Origin: Chrysochromulina parva
Taxonomy: Eukaryota > Haptophyta > Prymnesiales > Chrysochromulinaceae
Reading direction: 5' to 3'
Length of the DNA: 13,282 nucleotides
Assembly: GCA_002887195.1 (NCBI GenBank)
Contig: PJAB01001615.1
Span: forward strand, 1-13,282
Each line of letters begins with the position of its first letter. The stretch's first letter is position 1. This document shows, in pieces, positions 1-7,163 of this stretch. The notes beneath the pieces are model-generated. The model saw only the letters and a list, made by a program, of their open reading frames with translations. It searched no databases and was not told the origin of the DNA. Position numbers and translations under genes: made by a program.

Positions 1-123
1 TGCGAGAGGGTGCTGGCGGCGCGGGCAGGCGCACCGGCGAGCTCGGCGCGTTCGTTCGGCACGGAGCTTGCCCTGTGCTACCACAGGTGGTACTACCAGA
101 GAACAGAGCACATGGTGCGCTGA
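1..123 (+). CDS. 3' end of an unidentified gene (partial, open at left edge)
   Basis: Frame 1 is open from the first base to a TGA at 121-123 and encodes about 40 residues ending in CYHRWYYQRTEHMVR. Roughly 85% of its codons end in G or C, the same bias as the clear genes here, and base composition drops sharply after the stop. I infer the tail of a plus-strand exon. The residues fit no family I can name; the aromatic and basic run near the end is the only visible character. A competing open frame (starting at 75) also covers this stretch but has no better support. With so little sequence, a chance open frame is possible. Confidence 0.35.
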   Translation, partial: CERVLAARAGAPASSARSFGTELALCYHRWYYQRTEHMVR

Positions 124-308
124 CGCGACCGTGGCGGCTTTCCATCGACGACCGCGACCGGGGCTCTGTATCCAATCTCTGTGAGCGCCACTCGACTCTC
201 CTCTCTCGCGCACCTCCCGCATGTACCGTAGAGATTCGATTTGTGGTCTTGTTGTGCCCGTCCTATTTCAATATTGATTACATGTACTTCACAGCAAGAA
301 GCAAAGCA

Positions 309-324
309 GGCTACAATTGTAGCC
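309..324. promoter_or_regulatory. 16-bp perfect palindrome
   Basis: GGCTACAATTGTAGCC is a perfect 16-base palindrome with no spacer. It lies 28 bases before a second perfect palindrome. It could bind a dimeric transcription factor; no factor is identified. Confidence 0.35.
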
Positions 325-352
325 GTTGTTGTGTCTGCGTATTCACAGCCAA

Positions 353-366
353 TTCACACGTGTGAA
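353..366. promoter_or_regulatory. 14-bp perfect palindrome centred on CACGTG
   Basis: TTCACACGTGTGAA is a perfect 14-base palindrome whose centre (357-362) is CACGTG, the core recognised by many bHLH and bZIP dimers. It lies about 620 bases before the aspartoacylase start, so a link to that gene is uncertain. Confidence 0.35.
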
Positions 367-888
367 CCATGCGCTTTTTGGGGCTCCACGACCTGCACAT
401 ACGTCCCGGTCTACTTTTTTTCCACCCGCAGGGAGAGGCGTGGTTTTGGACCAAGACACTTAAACAAGACACCGAGGCTCTGCGTGACGAGCGCTCATTT
501 TCTTTTTTCTTTTTCTGGCTGGTTTTGTGGTAACCTTCTGTTGTTCTTCTTTGGGTCACATGCAGAGCTCCTCGGGTGATTGCCCCTTGGAGGGGAGAGC
601 TCGAGTGGTTCCCTGTCTCGAATCCGGCTCTATGCCGGGTCGTTGACATGTGCGCGAGGACGGACGGAGCCAGCGTCTCTTCAGGGGGCGGCTAGTATAT
701 GTCTCCTGGCTGCCCCCTGGCGCGCCCATCTGGGGGTTCACCGCCCATGTCGGCGGGCGCGCTCCCTCCCGAGTTCATATTTGGGTCTCGCCGATCTTCT
801 CTTATAGGCTGTTTCTCAGTTCTCTGCCTGCATGTGTCTCCCTTCGGGGCCTCGTTTTTGGGTCTTGTATTGTCTTCCCTTCTGGGCT

Positions 889-937
889 TTACGTGTTGTG
901 TGAACCACTTCACGGCTTTCTGCTTACGTGTTGTGTG
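889..937 (+). repeat. 14-bp direct repeat, two copies 35 bp apart
   Basis: TTACGTGTTGTGTG occurs at 889-902 and again at 924-937, both with ACGTG inside. It lies 50-100 bases before the aspartoacylase ATG, so it may be a promoter or leader element. Two copies of 14 bases may also be a small local duplication. Confidence 0.35.
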
Positions 938-988
938 TATTAACATGAACCATGCGCCTCGGGACCGGGAGCGGTATCCGGATAGTCG

Positions 989-1963
989 ATGTTCGAGACT
1001 AGCACGTCAAAGTCGACGACGGGCTCCCACAAGGTGCAACGCGTCGTCGTGACAGGCGGCACACACGGCAACGAGTACACCGGCGTCTACGTCATCAACC
1101 GCCTCAAAGCAAGACCGGACCTATTGTCTAGCTACCGGTCCCTCGCGGTGGAGACGGTGCTGACTAATGTGCGTGCTTTTTCTGAAAACAAGCGGTACGT
1201 CGACGAGGACCTCAATCGCCTTTTCTCGATGGAGAGACTCGCGGAGACGGCGACCACGGCCGAAGCGAAAAGAGCGGCAGAGCTCAACGAGCGGCTCGGA
1301 CCAAAGGGCAGTGCATCCGCATGCGATCTGATCATAGACTTGCACACGACCACGGGCAACATGGGCGCTACGATCATCGTAGACCGCTGGTGCCCCCTGG
1401 CGTTGCGAGCCGCCGCTTTTGTGCAGGCCGAGATGGCCGCAGACGATGTGCACATCATGTACTACGAGCTCGACAAGCCTGAGGCGCCCTCGCTCGCCTC
1501 GATCGGAAAGGCTGGCCTGCGAATAGAGGTAGGGCCAACGCCCCAGGGTGTCCTGCGCCACGACGTCGTGCAGTCCACCGAGCGCGTTCTTCACTCGTTA
1601 CTGTCCTTCTTCGAGCGACGCAACGCAGGCGAGCTCTTGCCGCTACCAGACACGATCTCCGTCTTTGCAACCGCCGGCTCAAACGCCAAGATTGCATGGC
1701 CTGTTGATGATGACGGGTTCCCGACGGCTCTTGTGCACGCAAGCCGTCAAGACCGTGACTGGGTCCCAATCTCCGCCGGTGACCCGTTATTTGAGACCCT
1801 TGGTGGCGAGGTTATCTGCTACCAGGGTGAGTTTGGGCCCACAGCCGTGCCCATCTTTGTCAACGAGGGCGGCTACTACGGCAAGAGCTCAGGCCGTGGC
1901 ATTGGCTTTGCAGTCGAGCGCGTTGTCAAGCTCGTGCCCGAGGACACCGTGTCAGAGCCGTAA
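989..1963 (+). CDS. ASPA: Aspartoacylase-family zinc amidohydrolase (AspA/AstE, M14-like fold)
   Basis: The 324-residue product should hydrolyse N-acetyl-L-aspartate, or a related N-acyl amino acid, to acetate (or the acyl group) and the free amino acid, probably in the cytosol since no signal peptide is visible. The first zinc motif GGTHGNE gives H26 and E29; N60/R62 match the NPR element; D74-L75-N76-R77 is the substrate-binding DLNR; DLHTTTGNMG gives the third zinc ligand H119; IEVGPTPQGVLR gives the catalytic E180. The C-terminal PIFVNEGGYYGK block matches the family's C-terminal domain. Length is close to human aspartoacylase (313 residues). The start is well fixed: an in-frame TAG lies at 983-985, just before ATG 989, and the distance to the zinc motif is as in animals. 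It is an intact single exon, convergent with the phosphatase gene. Aminoacylase-3 shares all these motifs, so substrate choice between N-acetylaspartate and other N-acyl amino acids is open. Confidence 0.93.
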   Translation: MFETSTSKSTTGSHKVQRVVVTGGTHGNEYTGVYVINRLKARPDLLSSYRSLAVETVLTNVRAFSENKRYVDEDLNRLFSMERLAETATTAEAKRAAELNERLGPKGSASACDLIIDLHTTTGNMGATIIVDRWCPLALRAAAFVQAEMAADDVHIMYYELDKPEAPSLASIGKAGLRIEVGPTPQGVLRHDVVQSTERVLHSLLSFFERRNAGELLPLPDTISVFATAGSNAKIAWPVDDDGFPTALVHASRQDRDWVPISAGDPLFETLGGEVICYQGEFGPTAVPIFVNEGGYYGKSSGRGIGFAVERVVKLVPEDTVSEP

Positions 1964-2582
1964 CTTGAGACAGAGAGCCTGTAAAGCGAACTACTAGCGT
2001 AACATCATCGATAACGACAGATGTACCCCGCGTCTGGCCGTTGCGCGCGTCCGCGACCGGGTCGGCCCCACACCCGTCGCACATGATCGTTCGCCCGGGC
2101 CCGGCACATGTGTCCGCGCGGCGCTCGTCGCGCCTTTCCACGAACGCAACTTGAATACTTAACCATGACTTAAAACGCAACATTCGCCCCCCGGAGGATC
2201 GATAAGTTAAGCGCTATCCGTAGGTTCGATCACCGGCAAGTGACCTAGGACCGTCGGACAGACCGTGTCTCCGTGATCGGATACACACCTTCATACACAC
2301 AACTTCGGACGCAGAACACCCCTCATCCGGACCGTACTATACACATACGACCGAGAGAAAAATCTCCAGTACAGGGGCACTGTGCTTCCCAGCATACGCC
2401 TCCACACTCGCAAATGTTGACCTGCAACGTGTGAGGATTTTGGCCGCATCCCACATCCCGATCCCGCATCCCGCACCCAACGCCCAAGCGGTGATCTCCT
2501 GCAGGCGCGTGCACGCGCGCTGCTCACTCAACGGTTGACAGTGCCGAAAAGGGACCATCATCGAGCACAACCTTGGGTTTGC
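1964..2582. other. Region between convergent genes (3' flanks)
   Basis: This 619-base stretch lies between the stop of the aspartoacylase gene (+) and the stop of the phosphatase gene (-), so it should contain both 3' untranslated regions. No frame resembles a protein. A short imperfect run of CATCCC/GATCCC units lies near 2446-2478. I see no RNA gene or clear terminator-like hairpin. Confidence 0.6.
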
Positions 2583-5500
2583 TTACGCTCTGGGCGAGGA
2601 GTAGAGCTCGTTGAAGACGCACCCCGACGGCATGGGGGTCTGGGCGAGGCACCCGAGGCGCACGCCCCGCATGCGGAGCAAGCAGCCCTGGCCGGCCACG
2701 CAATCCGTGATGCCAAAGCCGTTGTGCCCGACGTCTGTGAACGGCACCTTGGGCGTTGGGCTCGCGGCGACGATCGTATCGTAGGGTACGCCCCCCGCGA
2801 ACTGCCCAACGCTGGTGAGCACGCGCGTCACCTCGGCTTGAGACGTGACGCGCGACTGCAGCATGTTGACCCGGTCGAAAGCGAGGGACGAGGCGATGGC
2901 CCCTTGGATGGTCGCCACGTTAGTGTTCGGGAGCGTCGTGACAAAGTTCTGCGTCAGGCCAACGGCGGAGACCGACGGCGAGGTCAGCTCGCGCGTCTTC
3001 GCCGTCAGCTGGCTGACGTAGCCGTTGTGCACGTCGCCGGATAGGATGATGCAACCGCGAGGCCGCAGATCGCAAGCCGCGGTGATCTGTTGCAGCTGCG
3101 CCTGCGCATGTGCCGTCGTGTCCTCGCTGCGGTAGAGGCCGTACAGCATAGCGAGCAGCAGGTCCGCGGTGCCCGCCCCCCCGACGGCGGGCGTGGAAAA
3201 GGCGCGCGGTAGGGTGGCCACAGCCTCCAGTGCAGGCTGGAACGTCGTACCCGCAAGGGTGAGAGAGCCGTAGTTCCACATGTTCGACACGAATTGCGTG
3301 CCCGAGAGCAGCACGAGGTTCTCCGCCGTCGAGGTGCGGATGGTATCCAGGATGTACGAAAGCTGATCGGACGTGAACTGCGAGCGAGCCTCTTGAAGGG
3401 CCACCATCTGGGCCCGCACGGCAAGGAAGCCCGGCAGGCGCGTCAAGTCAGTGAAGGGCGAGATGAAGGAGCTGCCGTTCAAGAAGATGCTCGGGTTGTG
3501 CAGGGCCCAGATGTCGTCCGCGCGGTGGAAGGCAGTGCCGTTGCGGGTGTCCATCGAGACGACCTCCATCAGCCCGCCAAAGGCGAAGCGGCGGTAGCCC
3601 ACCGTGCGGCCGCCGTCCGTCGAGCGCGCACCCTTACGCGTCGGGATGTACTCTCGCCACGCCTGCATGCCGGCCGCCTTGCGTGCAGCCCACGTGACGC
3701 CATCCTCCACAGACGAGGTGGCATTGCCGTGGCCCTCTGCGCCGCCCGCCCACGCGTTGTTGGCGGTCTCATGGTCGTCGACGATCTGACCGACGTTCAC
3801 GCCAGCGGCGCGCAGCCGCATCAGGTTGGGATCGGTCAGGTATTGCTTATGGCGGAGGCGGTAGTCGTCGATACGGAGGATCTCGTGGGGGGGTGAGTAA
3901 AACGCCGTGCTGTTGGGGGTCCCATCGCGGCCGGAGAATGACCACCCGCCCATGGCGTAGCCGGAGGCGCCGTACTCGTAAATGTAGTCACCGACGTGCG
4001 TCCACGCGTCGAGCGCTCCCGTTTCGAGCATGCGTGCCATCTCGCCGTACACGTGGAAGTGGCCGTGCGGGAAGTTGGAACACGACGTGTGCGCGATCTT
4101 GATGCTCTGAGGGTTGCTCAGCGTGCGCGTCTGCCCGATGCGTGAGCACCTCTGGTTGTCCTCCGTGGCGAAGGCATAGGAGAACCTCCCCTCGGCGAGG
4201 CCAGTCACCTCGATGTTCATGGTGTAGTCGTTGGCCGCAGACGCTGGCGCAACGCCGCGGGCGACGATCGTGCCGCGTTCGTCGCGCACGGCCCATTTCG
4301 CGGAGCATGAAGTCGCCGACGCGCAGCAGGTAGGGTCGACACGCGACCAGATCACGAACCCGCCGGTCGACGGGTCTCCGCTCGCCACGCCCTGTGCGAA
4401 GCAGCTGGACTCCCTGCCCGAGAAGCAGAAAAAGTCGTTCTCCGCCGGGGCATCGACAAGCGGGAGCTGGGGCTGGTACGCGTACAACTGGCCGCCGCGG
4501 TCGCCGGCCATGGCGCTAATGATGCCGCCGACCAGGTTGTGCGACTGCAGGCCCATGACGATGGTCTTGTTGTTGATGGGGACCATGCGCTCGGCCAAGC
4601 GCTTGGTGGCGCCGACGCCGGCCTTGGCGATCCAGTTGCCCGAGGCGTCGCGCGCGAGCAAGCCCGAAAGGTCGATGAGGCCCGAGAACTCGTGCGCGGT
4701 GGGCGACGCCGTGTTGGTGAGGGCCGGCACGCCGACGCGAGCCGAATTGCGCGTATTAGAAGCGCCGCCCGCGAAGGCGATGAAGTAGTACGTGAGCGGC
4801 ACGCCGTCCGTGCGCACCTTGGTGATGAAGGAGCGCTCACCCATCCGGTTGCCGCCGTCCTCCTGGATGATGATGTAGCCATCGGTGGTGCCCGCCGCCG
4901 CGATCCACTCGAGGCCGTCAATGGCAACGAAGGTGGTCACTCCGCCGCCGGGGCCCGCCGTGACGCCCGCCGAGTCGATGAAGTAGCGCGCATCGTTGCC
5001 GTTGGCATACTTGCCCTTGCCGCCGAGCTTGATCTGGCTGACGACGTCGCGCTCGCCCTGCAGGGCAATGTACGTGGCCGCGATGCGGGTCGGGAACCAG
5101 GTGCCATCGAGGGACGCCGCCTGGAGCTTCGCAAAGACCTCGGACGAGAAATCGTAGATGCCCATGTAGCCGCAGGTGGACCCCTGGAGCACGCGCGCGC
5201 CGCCGTACGGGTCGGGCGAGTTGTGCTCGCACTTGCACGAGCTGGCACGGTCAAAGGTCGAGCCAGCGGTTTTGCCGCCGTTGTTCCAAAAGTAGAGGCC
5301 ATCGAAGGTCTTGTGCTGGAAAGCCCACGAGCCATCGTGCAGGAAGGAGGTGACGGTGCCGTTCCAGCGCCAGTCGATCGGGTAGAAGCCACCCGCAACG
5401 GTGTTGCCCGCGACCGCGACGTTCTTGTGCCAGTCCTCCAGGTAGCGGCCGCCCGTCGTCCGGGCGACGTCGGTCGCGAAGCCGTAGACCTTGCCGTACG

Positions 5501-6862
5501 CGAGGCCGTTGCGCGAGAGGAAGTCGGTCGCGACCTGGCCGAGCGCGTTGAGGCCCTTGACGCCGACGTAGATGCGGGTGGGGTGAACGTTATTCGGGTT
5601 GACGTAGGGGGTGCCATCAGGGCGCAGACCCAGCGCGTTCTTCGCCGCGGCGATCCCGGTGTTGTAGCTGCCAAATTCGCCGTTGTAGCCCGAGGGGGCG
5701 AAGCACACGTAGGCGGTGTGGCCGCAGTTGACCTCGACGATCTTCTCGAAGCCACCGAGGGTGAAGACGCCGGTAGCGTACATGTTCTTGGTCGCCAGGT
5801 CGACGACGTGCGCCGGGAGGCCCGTGGCCTGAGTGAGGCCGGCCGAGGTGCCCGTGAACGAGGTCCATTCCTCGTTGGTGATGAAGAGCGTGTCCACGAC
5901 GCCGGTCGAGCCCCACTGGAGGCGCTCCTCGAGGTGGGCCGAGCACAGGGACTGCATGATCCAGTCGGCGCGCGAGGGCAGGCGAGCCGCGTTGATGGTC
6001 GTCCAGCAGCCGCAGCCGTCGGCGTTGGTGTTCGAGAAGTGCGGCGCCGCCGAGCAGCAGTTCTCGGTCGCGTTGTCGTTGCGCTTGGAAATGAGCTGGC
6101 CCTTGAGGTTGTACGCGGCCGCGACCGCGTTGCCGGCGCCCTTGACGATGGAGACGGCCGCGTCGTTGTTGTTCATGAAGTCAGCGAGGCCCGCGCGGTC
6201 GTAGTCGACGTACATGACGTGCGAGCCCGTGAAGGACGCGCCGTTGGGGTTGACAATGAATGGGTAGGACTCAAAAGCGAGGAATGTGCCGTACGACTCG
6301 GACTGCCAGATGATGCGGACCGTGGTCGAGTCGAGCAGGTACGCACCCATGCCGTCCGGCACGCCGACGAGCATGAAGCCGGTCGCCGGCCAGTACTCGC
6401 CGACGGTGCACAGCACCTTGATTTTTCCGAACGGGTAGTCGGTGTCGCCCGATTGGCCATCGGCGATGACGGCCCTGGTCGAGAAGGCGGCATCGGTGGC
6501 CTCGCAGATGTGCGCCGTGTGGGTGCCAACCGGCTTGAAGGTCGACATGATCGACTTGGGCTGGGAGCCGAACAGAGTGAAGTTCGCCGACATGTGCAGG
6601 AACTGATTGAAGACGCTGGGCATCTGGGCGATGGTGTCCGCCGTCGGACCGCTCAGAGGCCTCACGAGCTCCTTGCCCAAGTTGGACGCGCAGCACCTGA
6701 CAAATATTGTGCGAACCCGATGAGTCACGCGCGCGCGCGTGGGCGGGCACTTGGTAGAGCTGGCGCTTACGAGTTGTCCGAGAACGATTCATGAACGTCG
6801 GCGCACGTCTGCTGGCCAGCCGCGACGGCGGCGATCGCGGGGAGAAGTGTCTTGTACAACAT
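2583..6862 (-). CDS. phoD: Large secreted PhoD-type alkaline phosphatase, two exons
   Basis: The model joins 6862-6771 to 6696-2583 and gives about 1401 residues. It should release phosphate from organic phosphate esters outside the cell. Exon 1 encodes a signal peptide (MLYKTLLPAIAAVAAGQQT...), which the long frame lacks; that frame otherwise opens only with GTG. From about 796 to the end it is a PhoD phosphatase: GVASGDP (800-806) opens the N-terminal PhoD domain, then C903 (SCSNF), D934 and Y937 (GDYIYEYG), DDHETANN with D1004, D1005 and H1006, an LSGTQF block near 1162, and SGDVHNG with D1252 and H1254. The C-to-D-to-Y spacing (31, then 3) closely matches the iron ligands of Bacillus subtilis PhoD (C124, D156, Y159). 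Residues 32-790 are not confidently assigned; blocks such as TNEEW, HPTRIYVGVKG and SHNLVGG suggest a secreted beta-propeller or PhoX-like domain. It is far longer than bacterial PhoD (about 580 residues) and may belong to the large atypical algal and cyanobacterial phosphatases. The phosphatase call is firm; the N-terminal role is open. Confidence 0.85.
6697..6770 (-). other. Predicted 74-nt GT-AG intron in the phosphatase gene
   Basis: On the minus strand exon 1 ends ...AACTC before the donor GTAAGC (6770-6765), and the acceptor TTTGTCAG ends at 6697. Exon 1 contributes 92 bases (phase 2) and exon 2 supplies one base, giving TCG, then TGC TGC GCG in exactly the frame of the long exon. Unspliced, exon 1 hits TAA at once. 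The intron holds a perfect 16-base palindrome, CACGCGCGCGCGCGTG, at 6726-6741. Confidence 0.75.
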
Positions 6863-6921
6863 CGACGCCGCCGATGCCGTCGGCGGTCCAAAACTTCACT
6901 TCTGCTCCGACGGTGATCGCC

Positions 6922-6943
6922 GAGGGCGTTTTGAGGGCGTTTT
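6922..6943. repeat. 11-bp perfect tandem repeat (two copies)
   Basis: GAGGGCGTTTT is repeated exactly at 6922-6932 and 6933-6943. It lies 60-80 bases upstream of the phosphatase ATG and overlaps the palindrome at 6940-6953, so it may be part of the promoter. Confidence 0.45.
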
Positions 6944-6953
6944 CGATCGAAAA
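6940..6953. promoter_or_regulatory. 14-bp perfect palindrome upstream of phosphatase
   Basis: TTTTCGATCGAAAA is a perfect palindrome about 80 bases before the phosphatase ATG and 6 bases from the TCACGTGA site. Its symmetry suits a dimeric DNA-binding protein; the factor is unknown. Confidence 0.35.
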
Positions 6954-6959
6954 TAACTT

Positions 6960-6967
6960 TCACGTGA
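6960..6967. promoter_or_regulatory. TCACGTGA box upstream of phosphatase
   Basis: This 8-base palindrome carries the CACGTG core about 100 bases upstream of the phosphatase ATG. The core is bound by bHLH factors (including yeast Pho4, which controls phosphate genes) and by plant G-box bZIPs. That an algal phosphate or stress factor uses it is inference. Confidence 0.35.
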
Positions 6968-7163
6968 CGAAACGCCGACGGCGACGGTTTTTGGAGCGCC
7001 GCACCTCGATTGCTATTGGGAGTCTCACGAAGAAAACTCCGGGCAATGACGCCTGCGATACATGTAAAAAGGGCGCACTGCTATTTTCGATTTTGATTTT
7101 TCTCGCCTGTCCGACGGATATGAACAAAGACGGATCGACCTTTTTGAGCCGCTCGCTCGGTTC

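Larger units (their letters stand above)
124..988. other. Non-coding stretch upstream of the aspartoacylase gene
   Basis: No frame here looks like a protein: overlapping short frames occur on both strands and none has family motifs. The stretch is less GC-rich than the genes, and the plus strand is rich in T and C from about 400 to 945. It probably holds the 3' flank of the gene ending at 123 and the promoter and leader of the gene starting at 989. Two pyrimidine tracts followed by CAG (about 411-431 and 500-565) resemble 3' splice sites and may belong to leader introns. No convincing TATA box was found. Confidence 0.6.
6863..7163 (-). promoter_or_regulatory. Upstream region of the phosphatase gene
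   Basis: This 301-base interval separates the phosphatase start (6862) from the stop of the rhomboid gene (7164), both on the minus strand. It must hold the rhomboid 3' flank and the phosphatase promoter and leader. An in-frame TGA (plus-strand 6896-6898) lies upstream of ATG 6862 with no ATG between, which supports that start. Three ordered elements lie 60-105 bases before the ATG: a tandem repeat, an AT-flanked palindrome and a CACGTG site, each listed separately. No protein-coding frame is evident. Confidence 0.5.

Noticed and set aside
650..943. Hydrophobic plus-strand frame upstream of the aspartoacylase gene
   Set aside because: The hydrophobic residues come from T/C-rich DNA, overlapping frames are equally open, and there are no family features.
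1978..1986. TGTAA just after the aspartoacylase stop as a green-algal polyadenylation signal
   Set aside because: I did not find the word in a matching position after the other genes, so one occurrence cannot identify a signal or a lineage.
2535..3896. Plus-strand frames opposite the PhoD domain
   Set aside because: Low-complexity Arg/Ala/Gly/His-rich translations with no family motifs, fully explained by the reverse-strand codon bias.
4539..6794. Very long open frame (751 codons) on the plus strand opposite the phosphatase
   Set aside because: It is the antisense shadow of a GC-rich coding frame: composition is Arg/Gly/Ala/Val-rich without motifs, while the minus strand encodes a clear signal peptide and PhoD domain. 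Similar but shorter shadows lie opposite the rhomboid and bZIP genes.
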